Notes: generated by a model from the sequence alone, not told the origin. A DNA stretch of 64,000 nt from Planctomycetota bacterium (GCA_012959525.1 DUDB01000047.1:113726-177725); one strand, 5' to 3'; positions 36,368-46,398 are shown, counted from the first letter of the stretch. A program made the numbers and translations.

Positions 36368-36580
36368 CAGCGAGTTGACGACGTCGTCGAGACTCGGAAA
36401 CTGCCCTGTCTGGTGCTTGGAGTACACCAACCGGCCGTCGAAGGACACATCAAACACGCCGCCCCCGCCGGCGACAAGTTCCACCTGTACGTCTTCCAGG
36501 GAGGACTCCAACTCAGCCGCCAAACTGGCGGCTTGGGGTCGGTAGTTTCATTCGGCGCAGTACTTGATCTTGATGCGCAT
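36359..36580 (-). CDS. SelW-like selenoprotein (Rdx family), CxxU active site
   Basis: From ATG 36580 the frame reads MRIKIKYCAE, then UGA at 36548-36550, then continues in frame (NYRPQAASLAAELESSLEDV, GGGGVFDVSFDGRLVYSKHQ, TGQFPSLDDVVNSLPE) to UGA at 36359-36361. Read with Sec at the first UGA, the 73-residue product matches the SelW/SelT/Rdx family over its full length: a CxxU redox site near the N-terminus, a helix, the GGVFDV strand and the YSK/GQFPS end. Eukaryotic SelW has CxxU and most bacterial members CxxC. A bacterial SECIS-like hairpin begins 14 nt after the UGA. A standard gene caller would miss this gene because it is cut at residue 11. It is expected to act in thiol redox chemistry. 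No ribosome binding site is visible. Confidence 0.9.
36515..36533 (-). promoter_or_regulatory. Candidate bacterial SECIS hairpin of the selW-like gene
   Basis: On the minus strand AGCCGCC pairs with GGCGGCT (7 bp, perfect) around an AGUUU loop, with G at the second loop position. The loop G lies 22 nt past the UGA (36548-36550), within the spacing typical of bacterial SECIS elements. Confidence 0.7.
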
Positions 36581-36806
36581 GCCGTGGGTGGGTGGTGGAA
36601 TTCCAGGGGAGGGAGAATGGTGCGGTAGACCGATCGTAGTGGATCTGCCAGGCAATACATACAGGACCGCCCTTACGAAGAGATGCAGGGGGGCACTTCC
36701 TGAAGAGGCCACCGACGCGTGGCGCACAAGCTAAGGTAGGAACTCCAGAGGTCTGGTGTGCGTCCCTTACCCTGCAGGCCATTCGGAACCCTCAACTCCC
36801 ATCCCC

Positions 36807-39800
36807 ATGAAAGTAACCCTCCCCCTCGCACAAGCCCTCCTGGGCGTCACGCTCATTGCTGGAGCACAATCGCAAAACCCCGAAGAGACCTCCGCACCAC
36901 GTATGGACGGCCTCCAAGCTTCCCTCGCGGATTGGCGTGGCGAGCACGGTCCGGAGTGGGCCATGCGGACAGACCGCGAGACGGGCTACATGGAAATGCT
37001 CTATGGCGGGGAGGCTCAACCACGACGCTCGCCCCTGCTAGGGGATGAAGACGGTTGGATCGCCCTGGCCAAGGGGTGGGTGGCGGACACCGTGGCTCTC
37101 CATGCCATCGACACGGCGGAACTGGGAGAGGGTAAGTTCATGTATCTGCCCTTGGGTATGGCGCGCGGGACGGACAAGATCAGCGTCTCCTTTAAGCAGT
37201 CCCTCGGTGGCCTACCCGTGGACGGTGGACGCGTCAACGTCCTCATGGACACCCATGGACACCTTCTGTCAGTGCACTCGACGGGCGCACCCGTGACACA
37301 GGGTCTGGCCCAGTTCCCAGCGATCAGCGGCAGGGCGGCGCAGGGTACGGCGCGGCTTGCGTTTGAGAGCAGCGAGCGGGTTCCAGCCATGGACGTGGGC
37401 CCGCCCCTTCTACGCTTCGCTCAGGTGAGCGAAGCGGGACGAAGACGCGCCGTCCTTGCCTACTCGGTAACCGTCACCAATGCTCATGAACCTCTTGGGT
37501 TCGAGTACACGCTGGATGCCATCACGGGCGAGGTTCTTGAGCGTGCAACCACTGTCCACTACTTGGACGTAACCGGAACCCTGGTGAGCTGGGCCACGCC
37601 CGGGACGGAGGCGGACCACTCGGGCAACCCTGAGGTCCAGATTCCCATGTCCTACATCAACCTCTCAAGCTCGGCAGGGACTGTTCAGACCGATCGGTTC
37701 GGGAATTTCACCTTCCCCGGAGTGACGACTGCCCTGAACATAACGGCGACCTATAACGGCACTTTCAACAACGTGAACAACCAAGGGGGCGGGGACTACT
37801 CCGTCACCTTCAACAACGTACAACCCGGCCAGCCCAACACGCTGGCGATGAACCCCTCCAAGACGGAGTACGTCACGGCCGAAGCCAACTCCTATCAGCA
37901 CATCAACACCGTGCGCGACTACATCCGTGACACGGTGCCCTCCGACAACACGGCGGACTTCAAGGCGACATCCAAGCCCAACATAAATTCATCCTGCAAC
38001 GCCTTCTACGACGGCAGTTCCGTCAACTACTACCGCAAGGCCGGGTCGTGCAACAACACGGCCTTCTCATCTGTCATCGCCCATGAGTACGGCCACTGGC
38101 TCAACTCGCGCTATGGCACCGGCAACGGAAGCGATGGCATGGGGGAGGGAAACGCGGACGTCTTTGGCATGTATACCTACGACGACCCGGTGATCGGTCG
38201 CTATTTCTCCACGAACGGGGGCTATGTGCGAACGGGCCTGAACACCCGCCAGTACTGTGGAGATGGCAACGGAGGCTGCTACGGCAGCGTGCACAATGAT
38301 GGCGAGGTCTGGATGGGCGCAGCCTGGAAGGTGCGACGAAACCTGAAGAGCACCCTGGGAACCAGCCTGGGCGGGGCAACCGTCAACGGCCTGTTCGTCA
38401 ACTGGATGAACGCCTACAACCAAAAGACAATCGACTCGATCATCGAGATCCAATGGCTCACACTTGATGACGACGATGGAAACATCGGCAACGGCACGCC
38501 CAACTTCACGGACATTGACAGCGGTTTCCGCGAGCAGGGATTTCCGGGCTACGACCTGGACATCCTGCAGTTCACGAACGTCACCGACCTGCCGGACGTA
38601 CCCGCAGATGCCGGGCCGTACGACGTCAGCGCCGACGTGGTCGCCCTGCTCAACCCGCCCGTAGTGGGCGTCGATATCCATTATCAGGTCAATGGCTCGG
38701 GGTACCTGACCGTCGCCATGGCCAGCACCGGCGGAGACGGATTCGCGGGACAGATCCCCTCCCTCGGTGGAACGGGCTTTGTGGAGTACTACCTCTCCGG
38801 CTCCGATAACAATGGTCAGACCGAGACCTATCCCTCTGGTGGGGCAACCGCCCCGCTGGACTTCGTGGTCGGCGTCGAGCAGACCCTTGCCGCCTGGGAC
38901 TTCGAGGCGGGCAATGACGAAGGCTGGATCGGGGGACTGCCTGGTGACGATGCCACCACAGGTCAGTGGGAGCGGAACGACCCCAACGGGACCGCCGCGC
39001 AACCGGCCAACGACACGACTCCGAGCCCCGGCGTCAATTGCTGGTTCACCGGGCAGCAGGCCTCCTCGGACCTGGGAGGGAACGACGTGGACGGCGGCAC
39101 GACGACGCTCCTCTCCCCCGTGCTGGACATGACCGGCTTCAGCGGAGTACGCGTCACCTACCAGCGTTGGTACTCCAATGATGAGGGCAGCTCTCCCAAC
39201 TCGGACACGTTCAAGATCGGCCTCTCCAACGATGGCGGAGCCACCTGGAAGAACGCTGAGACCGTTGGTCCCACGGGGACCCAAGCGAGTGGTAGCTGGT
39301 TCTCGGGCGGCTTCATCGTGGACAACATCCTGCCCCCCACGGCACAGATGCAGATTCGGTTCCGGGCCTCGGACCTCGGGTCGGGGTCCATCGTCGAGGC
39401 GGCCATTGATGACGTCTCCATCACCTACCTCGACGCGGGCTGCGCCGCGCCCCAGAACTACTGTGTGGGCGCCTTGAACTCCCTCGGGCTGAGCGGCACG
39501 ATGCTGGTCTCTGGCTCGCAGAGCATCAGTGACAACGACTTCACCCTCATCGCCATCAACCTGCCGTCGACCACTTTCGGGTTGTTCATCTACTCGGACA
39601 CGACCAATCAGGTCCCCGTGGGAGATGGCTTCCTGTGTCTGGGAGGGTCCATCTCCCGCCTGCCCGTCACGCAAAGCGACTTCCTAGGCCAGATGACCTA
39701 CAAGTTGGACTTCTCCAACCTTCCCGGCACGGGCCCCATCAGTCCCGGCGATACCCGGCACATCCAGCTCTGGTATCGGGATGCGGGGTTCGGGACCTCC

Positions 39801-39845
39801 GGCTACAACTTCACGGACGGGATCACGGTCCCCTTCTGCGATTAG
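36807..39845 (+). CDS. Secreted M36-like (fungalysin/thermolysin-type) zinc metalloprotease
   Basis: The 1012-residue product has a signal peptide (VTLPLAQALLGVTLIAGAQS), a propeptide-like region (up to about 280) and a metalloprotease core. HEYGHWLNS gives HExxH zinc ligands and GEGNADVFGMYTYD supplies the third Glu. VHNDGEVWMGAAWKVRRNL is typical of M36/M4-like gluzincins. A beta-sandwich region and a jelly-roll-like TLAAWDFEAGNDEGWIGG domain follow. It ends in a domain starting NYCVGALNSLGLSG and ending TVPFCD, shared with the protein at 49147. ATG 36807 begins the signal peptide. The protease probably acts outside the cell on proteins. Confidence 0.88.
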   Translation: MKVTLPLAQALLGVTLIAGAQSQNPEETSAPRMDGLQASLADWRGEHGPEWAMRTDRETGYMEMLYGGEAQPRRSPLLGDEDGWIALAKGWVADTVALHAIDTAELGEGKFMYLPLGMARGTDKISVSFKQSLGGLPVDGGRVNVLMDTHGHLLSVHSTGAPVTQGLAQFPAISGRAAQGTARLAFESSERVPAMDVGPPLLRFAQVSEAGRRRAVLAYSVTVTNAHEPLGFEYTLDAITGEVLERATTVHYLDVTGTLVSWATPGTEADHSGNPEVQIPMSYINLSSSAGTVQTDRFGNFTFPGVTTALNITATYNGTFNNVNNQGGGDYSVTFNNVQPGQPNTLAMNPSKTEYVTAEANSYQHINTVRDYIRDTVPSDNTADFKATSKPNINSSCNAFYDGSSVNYYRKAGSCNNTAFSSVIAHEYGHWLNSRYGTGNGSDGMGEGNADVFGMYTYDDPVIGRYFSTNGGYVRTGLNTRQYCGDGNGGCYGSVHNDGEVWMGAAWKVRRNLKSTLGTSLGGATVNGLFVNWMNAYNQKTIDSIIEIQWLTLDDDDGNIGNGTPNFTDIDSGFREQGFPGYDLDILQFTNVTDLPDVPADAGPYDVSADVVALLNPPVVGVDIHYQVNGSGYLTVAMASTGGDGFAGQIPSLGGTGFVEYYLSGSDNNGQTETYPSGGATAPLDFVVGVEQTLAAWDFEAGNDEGWIGGLPGDDATTGQWERNDPNGTAAQPANDTTPSPGVNCWFTGQQASSDLGGNDVDGGTTTLLSPVLDMTGFSGVRVTYQRWYSNDEGSSPNSDTFKIGLSNDGGATWKNAETVGPTGTQASGSWFSGGFIVDNILPPTAQMQIRFRASDLGSGSIVEAAIDDVSITYLDAGCAAPQNYCVGALNSLGLSGTMLVSGSQSISDNDFTLIAINLPSTTFGLFIYSDTTNQVPVGDGFLCLGGSISRLPVTQSDFLGQMTYKLDFSNLPGTGPISPGDTRHIQLWYRDAGFGTSGYNFTDGITVPFCD

Positions 39846-40068
39846 ACACAGGTTCCACAGATTCTTTCGGAATTCCGTGAGGGGATCTGAGGCTGCCCAA
39901 CGCATGCAGACCTGTCAGGTCGGCCATCTGGGACCTCCCCCGATTCATTATTTCACGTCGACACCTCCTTGCCGTGCCCCACAGGGCGTGCGGGCGTCCT
40001 GAGGCCAAGTCCTCTGCCCCTGCCGGCTTCCTTTCCCCAGTTCACCAAAAATAACCCCCGAACCCCCC

Positions 40069-41139
40069 ATGCGTACACGAACACTCATTCTAGGTGCCCT
40101 CGCGGTCGCCGCCCCCATCCTGGTCGGCTCCAAGCCGAGCGCCACCAAGCTCACCTTCTCCCCTGCTGCGGGCTCTTCCCTGACGAAGACCTTCTCCAAC
40201 TCCGTCGAATTCGCCCTCGACGACATGAGCATGCTCATGAACGGCGAAGAGAACCCGATGATGCCCCAGATCGAAATGGACATGGCCATGGAGAGCGCCG
40301 TGGCTGTCACGGACACCTATGACTCTATCTCTGATGGCAAGCCCACGAAGCTGACCCGGACATTCGATGAGATCTCCACCGAGATGGACATCTCCATGGT
40401 CGTGGACGCCATGGGACAGGTCCAGGAAGAGAACCCGACCGGATCGGGCTCCTCCGACCTCGAAGGTGAGACCGTCGTCTTCACCTGGGACAGCGACGAC
40501 GATGAGTACGTCGTCAGCTACCCCGAGGACGAGGGTGACGAGGACCTTCTGGAGAACCTCGTCGAAGACATGGACCTGCGCGCCCTCCTGCCCAAGGATG
40601 AAGTCAGCGAAGGCGACAGCTGGGACCTGCCCCTGGTGTCCCTGATCGACATCCTCGGCCCGGGCGGCGATCTGAAACTGGACTTCAACATGGACGGCCA
40701 GGAAGTCAGCGGTGGCCCGCCCCCGGAGATGATGGTCAACTTCCGTGAGATGATGGGCGACATGCTCGAGGGTGAAGCCACCGCGACCTTCGCCGGCATG
40801 ACCGAAGTGGACGGCGCGAGCCTGGCCGTGATCGAGATCGAGATTGAGATCGACACCGCCAAGGACATGAGCGAGCTCATTGAGGAGCTCATGGGCGAAG
40901 AGATGCCCGAGGGCATGGATTTCAACCTCGACCGCGTAGACGTGGAGTTCGCCTACGAGGCCTCGGGCCAGTGCCTCTGGAACGTCCGTGCCGGCCACGC
41001 CCACTCGCTCTCCTTGGAAGGCGAGGCCGCGATTGCCTTGGACATGGAGGTCAACATGGATTTCGGTGGCCAGTCCATGGCCATGGAGATGTCCATGGAG
41101 ATGTCCGGCGAAATGGCAACCGAGATGGAGACTGAGTAG
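40069..41139 (+). CDS. Secreted acidic Met/Glu-rich protein
   Basis: The 356-residue product has a signal peptide (MRTRTLILGALAVAAPILVG) and is strongly acidic and Met-rich. Examples are DDMSMLMNGEENPMMPQIEM in the first part and MEMSMEMSGEMATEMETE at the end. The middle has hydrophobic strands alternating with Asp/Glu stretches. Clustered Met can bind copper or silver ions, so a metal role is possible but speculative. No family is recognised. A terminator-like hairpin lies about 50 nt downstream. Confidence 0.75.
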   Translation: MRTRTLILGALAVAAPILVGSKPSATKLTFSPAAGSSLTKTFSNSVEFALDDMSMLMNGEENPMMPQIEMDMAMESAVAVTDTYDSISDGKPTKLTRTFDEISTEMDISMVVDAMGQVQEENPTGSGSSDLEGETVVFTWDSDDDEYVVSYPEDEGDEDLLENLVEDMDLRALLPKDEVSEGDSWDLPLVSLIDILGPGGDLKLDFNMDGQEVSGGPPPEMMVNFREMMGDMLEGEATATFAGMTEVDGASLAVIEIEIEIDTAKDMSELIEELMGEEMPEGMDFNLDRVDVEFAYEASGQCLWNVRAGHAHSLSLEGEAAIALDMEVNMDFGGQSMAMEMSMEMSGEMATEMETE

Positions 41140-41188
41140 TACTCGACTCATCACGAGCATTGGGCTGCCGATAGGTGGCCCGTTGATT

Positions 41189-41218
41189 GGGGAGCCGCGT
41201 TGCAGAACGCGGCTCCCC
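41189..41218 (+). terminator. Terminator hairpin after the Met/Glu-rich protein gene
   Basis: A perfect 13-bp stem (GGGGAGCCGCGTT with its complement) and a 4-nt loop (GCAG) lie 50 nt past the stop at 41139 and 21 nt before the next start. It is followed only by a short T-containing stretch, so efficiency is uncertain. Confidence 0.65.
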
Positions 41219-41239
41219 TCATTCGTGGTAGATTCTGCC

Positions 41240-43696
41240 ATGCCTCTCTTGCTGACCATGGCCTTCCTGTGCGGTGCACTGCACGCATCCCAAGACGTGC
41301 AGGCCCGGGCACAGGAGCTCATGGACCAGGAGGATGCTCCCGGCGCCGTGACGCTCCTTGAGCGCCACCTCAAGCTAGAGGAGGGGAATGCCCAGACCCT
41401 GGAGCTGTTCGGCCGCGCCCTGAGCGAGGTCGAGCGCAAGGATGAAGCGGCCTACTGGCTCGGCCTGGCACGCGAGCAGTTCGAGCGGGCCAATAGCAAG
41501 AGGGATCTGTCCCGGGTCGAGAAGGCCCTCGCGAAGGCGGATCCCTTGGCCAAGAAGCGCATAGGGTTCATGATCGGACTCGTCCGTGACCTGACACGCG
41601 CTGGAGACAAGCTCGTCAAGAGCGGTCAGATCGAGCGCGGGCTGCAGCTCTACCGTCAAGCACTGCCCTTGGCCGAAGGCAAGGCCCGTGATCAGCTGGA
41701 ATTGGCCATAGAGAAAATCGTCAGCGCCAATGCCAGCGTGGACTTGGACGCAGCCGGCACCGGATCCGCCGAAGAGGGAGGAGGCGAGCTCCGTGAGCTC
41801 GATACGGATCACTACCGACTGCGGTGCAATCTCGAACAGCCTGTGATTGAGCTGCTGGGGGTAACGCTCGACGACCTGTTCGCCAACTACGTGGAGATCT
41901 ACTTCGACGGCAACGCCAAGCGTGCTCCATCTACCCGCCCCACCGTGCGCATCCACGGAACCTGGGAGGACATGGCCGCCCTGTGGACGGACGGTGAACC
42001 GTCTCCCGGCCTGGGAGGTTGGTGGTCCCCGGGGAGCTTGGAGATCCACACCTTTGATGGACGCACCCGCGGGGGCAGCCTGCAAGGGACACTGGAGACT
42101 CTGTTCCACGAGGGCAGCCACCAATTCATGAGCGCTTTCGTCAAGGGAAGCGGAGTGCCCACGTGGCTCAACGAAGGTACCGCTTGCTTCTTCGAGGGTG
42201 CCCAGGCCATGACCGACGGCCGGGTTTTGTGGCCGGATGTGGCGCGAGGACGCCTCTCCACCCTCACGAATTTCCTGTACCAAGACAACGGTCCGAAGCT
42301 TGCTGAAGTGCTGGCTTATCCAGGCCCCGGGTCCTATCCGGGGAACTTCTACTGCTTTGGTTGGGGCCTCGTGTACTTCCTGCAGCAGTGGGAAGACCCC
42401 GAGACCCTGCGCTACGCCTACCGCCCGCTGTATCGGCGCTACCTGGATGAGTCCATGGGACACCCGGCCCAAAGCCTGCAGTTGTTCGAGCAGATCATCC
42501 TCGGCGAAGACGACCCACTGGGCCATGCGGACCTGGCCGCTTTCGAGAAGACCTGGAAGGACTGGATCCTCAACACGGTGCAGCCCTTCCACCTGTCCCT
42601 GGATCAGCAACAATTGGAGCGCAGATCGGCCAGGGGCCAACGCTACCTGGAAGCCGCTGCGAGAGTGTCGGGCAAGCGCAAGGCCCCGGTGAACGAAGAG
42701 GAGCTGCTGCGGCGCGCTCTGGGCGACCTGGAATTCGCTCGAGCACGCATGACCGAGAGCGGCAAGCTCAAGGCGGGTCCCCTGCTAGACATGGTGAACG
42801 TCCTGGAGGAACTCGACCGCCCGAGAGCCGCAGCCACTGTCCTGGAACAGTTCCTGGATGCTGTGGATGACGGGGAGTTGGAGCTCTCCGTCAAGGAGTA
42901 CGAGACAGCCAACCGTAGGCTGGAAGGACTCGATCGGGGCAACCACGCTCTGCGTTCGATGCGCTCCAGGATGAAGACCCAGTACAAGCGCATGCATGGT
43001 CTGCTCACCCAGTACCGGGAGAGCGATCCGCCCTTGACCTTGCGCGCTTATACCTACGCGAGCCAACTGAACGACGTGTTTGCGAACTTCAAGGACTGGT
43101 CGGATGAGACCGCCGCGCTTCATTCAGCCGCGCAGGAATCCGGTCTGATCCCCGGCAAGCTCACCGCATTGACGGGTCCTTCTGAGCAGTGGATGAGCAT
43201 CCAATCCGATGCACCCAAGCGCTTTGCGGTGCTGGACGACGGATTTGAACTGGCATCCGTTCAACCCCACGGACGCATTCACAAGGGCGTGGACTTCGGA
43301 GCCGACTATGAGCTCCGCGGACGCATCACCCGCCTCGGTGAAACGCACCGCGGGACGGCCCACGGCCTGGTGGTGTGCGGTGCGCCGGAAGGTGACTGGT
43401 TCTGCGTTGGAATCGGCCATGAAGGAAACGTACGCATGTGGCACCTCATCTTGTCCGCACCGGGGAGCACACGCCTCAAGCCAGCGGGCAAGATCGTCCT
43501 GGAAACGCCCATCCCCGTCGATGCCCAGCCGGTCCTGGGCGTTCGGGTGTCGAGCGATGGAAGCCTTGAAGTCTCCATTGATGGTGACCTCGTAGGCAAG
43601 GCACAGATGGGTTTCACCACCCATACCAAGTCCCACGTGGGAGTCTTCGTTCGTGACGGTGAGATGCGCGTGGACCAACTGGTCGTCAGCGACTGA
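41240..43696 (+). CDS. Secreted TPR/DUF1570-like peptidase-MA-type protein
   Basis: An 818-residue exported protein with a signal segment (MPLLLTMAFLCGALHAS). TPR-like helices (AVTLLERHLKLEEGNAQTLE) form the first 150 residues. A zinc-peptidase-like core follows: FHEGSHQFMSAF carries HExxH-like ligands and PTWLNEGTACFFEGAQAM the downstream Glu, a layout seen in DUF1570/peptidase MA proteins common in planctomycetes. A C-terminal sandwich domain, with HKGVDFGADYELRGRI and SVQPHGRI, resembles concanavalin-like carbohydrate binders. Whether HEGSH is catalytic is uncertain. ATG 41240 is chosen because it starts the signal peptide; the frame extends upstream across the terminator. Confidence 0.8.
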   Translation: MPLLLTMAFLCGALHASQDVQARAQELMDQEDAPGAVTLLERHLKLEEGNAQTLELFGRALSEVERKDEAAYWLGLAREQFERANSKRDLSRVEKALAKADPLAKKRIGFMIGLVRDLTRAGDKLVKSGQIERGLQLYRQALPLAEGKARDQLELAIEKIVSANASVDLDAAGTGSAEEGGGELRELDTDHYRLRCNLEQPVIELLGVTLDDLFANYVEIYFDGNAKRAPSTRPTVRIHGTWEDMAALWTDGEPSPGLGGWWSPGSLEIHTFDGRTRGGSLQGTLETLFHEGSHQFMSAFVKGSGVPTWLNEGTACFFEGAQAMTDGRVLWPDVARGRLSTLTNFLYQDNGPKLAEVLAYPGPGSYPGNFYCFGWGLVYFLQQWEDPETLRYAYRPLYRRYLDESMGHPAQSLQLFEQIILGEDDPLGHADLAAFEKTWKDWILNTVQPFHLSLDQQQLERRSARGQRYLEAAARVSGKRKAPVNEEELLRRALGDLEFARARMTESGKLKAGPLLDMVNVLEELDRPRAAATVLEQFLDAVDDGELELSVKEYETANRRLEGLDRGNHALRSMRSRMKTQYKRMHGLLTQYRESDPPLTLRAYTYASQLNDVFANFKDWSDETAALHSAAQESGLIPGKLTALTGPSEQWMSIQSDAPKRFAVLDDGFELASVQPHGRIHKGVDFGADYELRGRITRLGETHRGTAHGLVVCGAPEGDWFCVGIGHEGNVRMWHLILSAPGSTRLKPAGKIVLETPIPVDAQPVLGVRVSSDGSLEVSIDGDLVGKAQMGFTTHTKSHVGVFVRDGEMRVDQLVVSD

Positions 43697-43708
43697 GCTC
43701 CGGTCCGG

Positions 43709-46363
43709 CTACTTGACGTCAGCCAATTGACGCATGATCTCAGCCTTGTCCCCGACAAGGACAAGTACGCCGCCATCTACGCCGTCCAGCGTCTTCGCAG
43801 CCGCGTTCAGATCCGAGGCCTCCAGTGCGCGGGCCAGTTCCAATTCTTCGGCGATGCTCTCCACTGTGCGCCCGAACCTGCAAAGCTCTTGGGCCGCATC
43901 GAGGATTGAGCCCAGCGTCGCAAACTCCTCGATGCGCGACGTGCGCTGTGAACGGCGTGCCTTGTTCAGTTCTTCATCATCGATATCCCCCGCGCTGAGA
44001 CGCTTGAACTCAGCCAGGAATTCCCTCACCCCCAACCCCGTGTGCTGGGTCTCGACCTGAGCTGACGCGATCAGGTAGCCCACTGGAGGCGCGTGGACGA
44101 GAGTGGCACCCGCTCCATAGGTGATAGCCTTGTCCATGCGCAGGTTGGCATTCAGCCGCGAGGTGTAGGTCCCACCGAGAATGGTCGTGACGAGCTCTCG
44201 CGCATAGCGGCCAGGAACCGACTCGGCGGGCGCGGGTAGGATCCAACGAATCACGGTCTGGGTCGCTCCCGGACGATCGACGAACACCAAGCGCGGGCCG
44301 CCCGTCAGAGGCGTGGGCATGGGAATCGTGAACACACGGCGCTCGTCTCCACTGGCAAGACCAGCCCAGCTGCCCAGGACACGCTCCAATGAGTCCCTTA
44401 GGGCGGCGGGATCCAGGTCCCCGGCGGAGAGGATGCGAACGCCCTCGGGGCGGAAGAGATCCGAGAGCCACTGAGCGACGTCGTTCAAGAGCAGGGGCTC
44501 GACCGTCTCCGGGGTACCGCCAGAGGGGTGAGCGTAGGGATGAGCGGCGCCCAGGAAGGCGAGGTCCCCGGCCAACCGGGCTTGAGCCATGGGGTTCTCG
44601 GCCTGCACGCGGAGGGTCGCCAGATGCGCGCGCTGTACGCGCTCCCAGTCAGCCGGGTCCAGCCGCGGCCGCAAGAGAGCATCCCCCATCAGGTCGAGAG
44701 CCGCGTCCAGGTGGCGCGCCAGGACTCGCAGATGCAGCGTCGTCTCCAGGCGTCCGACGGCCACGCTCAGATCGGCTCCCAAGCGCTCCATCGCTGCGGC
44801 GAATTCTCCGGCATCGCGCTCGCCACCCGCCACCACAAGCATCTGCCCCGCCAGATGGCCCAGACCTCCCTTGCCCGCGGGATCCTGGGCCGAGCCGACA
44901 GGCAAGACGAGGCTCAGCTCCACGAGCGGGATCTGATCTTGAGTGAACACTTCCAGAGCGATGCCGTTGGAGAGCTCTAAGCGTTCCGGCAGAGGGGGTG
45001 AGAACTCTGGACTGGGTCCTACCTCAGGCATAGTGGCCAAGGGGTCATCGAGTGGGGTCGCCAGAGGCACGACGCGCAGAATCACGCGGCCCTCTTGCCC
45101 GAGCACCTTCCGCCCCCACTCCACGCAGCTGTCCACGGTGGCGTTGCGGTAGCGATCGAGGTCGCGCTTGAATGAATCCGGCTCGCCAAAGTGAAACTGA
45201 TTGCGATTGAGCAGGTCCGCCTTCTCCTCCACGGATTCCAAGCGGCGCAAGAACTGTGCTTCCATCAGCGCCTTTTGGCGGTTGAGCCCGTCTTCGCTCG
45301 GACCGTCGGTCAGGAACTCACGTACCTCCCGCTCGATGACGGCCTCGACTTCGTCGAGGCTTACACCCGGACGGGCCAAAGCTGAGATAATGAACTCCGA
45401 ACCCAGAGCCGAAGAGCTCTGATAGGCCTCGACTTCCTCTGCCAGAGAGGATTCCACGATGAGCGCCTGGACCAGAGGGCTGGACACGCCGGCGGCGAGG
45501 AGTTCGCCGATCAGGTCCATTGCCGCATCTCCCTCCGTAAGGAAGGGTGGGCTGGGCCAGATGATCTCTGTCCTGGCAAAGGGCACATCATCGGTGAGGG
45601 TGTGAACGCGCCGTGAGTCGAGCACCACCGGAGGAGCACTCACGTGCCGCACGTCGTCTCCGCGGGGAACGGCCCCGAAATAACGCTCGATGCGCTCGCG
45701 TGTGGCCGCCGTATCGAAATCCCCTGCCACAACCAGGCAGGCGTTGTTGGGTACGTAGTAGCTGGCGAAGAACTGGTGTACGTCCTCCACCGTTGCAGCC
45801 ACCAAGTCGGCGTGGGAGCCGATCACGGGGATGTGATAGGGATGATCCGGAGGATAAACGAGCCGCTGGAAGGCCAGATCCGCCTGGCCATAAGGCACGT
45901 CCTCGTAAGACTCGCGCCGCTCGTTGCGCACAACGCCCCGCTCATTGTCCAGGGTAGCCTGATCGATGTTGGGGCCAAGGGCCTGCATGCGATCCGCCTC
46001 GAGCCACAGGAGGGTGGGCAGGAGTTCGGATGGCCCGATGTCGTAGTAGTTGGTGCGGTCCTGGCTCGTGGACGCATTGTTCCAACCCCCGCCCGCCTCC
46101 ATCAGATCGTCAAAACTCGATCCGGGAGCCCTCTCGGTACCGCGGAACATCAGGTGCTCGAAAAGGTGAGCGAAGCCACTGCGGCCGGCTTCTTCTTCCT
46201 TGGCGCCGACCCAGTACCACGTGTTGACGGCAACTTGGGGCTGGCGGTGGTCCTCGTGCAGGATGACGGTCAGGCCATTCTCGAGCTGGAAGCGCTCATA
46301 GGGGACTTCTTGGGCCAGGGCGGACGCGGACGCAGCAAACAAGATGACGGGGCGGAGCCACAT
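43709..46363 (-). CDS. Secreted M16-family zinc peptidase (pitrilysin-like)
   Basis: The 884-residue protein has two M16 halves. The active N-terminal half has the inverted zinc motif HLFEHLMFRG (HxxEH) with the downstream Glu in NERGVVRNERRESYEDV. The inactive half begins ALEVFTQDQIPLVELSLV. A signal peptide (LRPVILFAASASALAQE) exports it. Such proteins degrade peptides in the periplasm. ATG 46363 is selected because it starts the signal peptide; an ATG 20 codons earlier exists. It converges with the preceding gene. Confidence 0.93.
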   Translation of the reverse strand: MWLRPVILFAASASALAQEVPYERFQLENGLTVILHEDHRQPQVAVNTWYWVGAKEEEAGRSGFAHLFEHLMFRGTERAPGSSFDDLMEAGGGWNNASTSQDRTNYYDIGPSELLPTLLWLEADRMQALGPNIDQATLDNERGVVRNERRESYEDVPYGQADLAFQRLVYPPDHPYHIPVIGSHADLVAATVEDVHQFFASYYVPNNACLVVAGDFDTAATRERIERYFGAVPRGDDVRHVSAPPVVLDSRRVHTLTDDVPFARTEIIWPSPPFLTEGDAAMDLIGELLAAGVSSPLVQALIVESSLAEEVEAYQSSSALGSEFIISALARPGVSLDEVEAVIEREVREFLTDGPSEDGLNRQKALMEAQFLRRLESVEEKADLLNRNQFHFGEPDSFKRDLDRYRNATVDSCVEWGRKVLGQEGRVILRVVPLATPLDDPLATMPEVGPSPEFSPPLPERLELSNGIALEVFTQDQIPLVELSLVLPVGSAQDPAGKGGLGHLAGQMLVVAGGERDAGEFAAAMERLGADLSVAVGRLETTLHLRVLARHLDAALDLMGDALLRPRLDPADWERVQRAHLATLRVQAENPMAQARLAGDLAFLGAAHPYAHPSGGTPETVEPLLLNDVAQWLSDLFRPEGVRILSAGDLDPAALRDSLERVLGSWAGLASGDERRVFTIPMPTPLTGGPRLVFVDRPGATQTVIRWILPAPAESVPGRYARELVTTILGGTYTSRLNANLRMDKAITYGAGATLVHAPPVGYLIASAQVETQHTGLGVREFLAEFKRLSAGDIDDEELNKARRSQRTSRIEEFATLGSILDAAQELCRFGRTVESIAEELELARALEASDLNAAAKTLDGVDGGVLVLVGDKAEIMRQLADVK

Positions 46364-46398
46364 AGGTGAGGATTGATTGGGCCGGTCGGGGCACGGAT

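Noticed and set aside
36413-36628. 71-codon plus-strand frame over the selW-like gene
   Set aside because: It is the mirror of the Sec-containing frame, which has clear family likeness and a hairpin in the right place.
36286-36660. 124-codon minus-strand frame in another phase over selW
   Set aside because: It has no homology and its phase contradicts the SelW pattern and terminator.
38067-39674. 535-codon minus-strand frame inside the M36-like protease gene
   Set aside because: No recognisable domain; the protease frame covers the region with motifs and a signal peptide.
41375-42640. 421-codon minus-strand frame inside the DUF1570-like gene
   Set aside because: Antisense to a well-supported gene, no protein-like pattern of its own.
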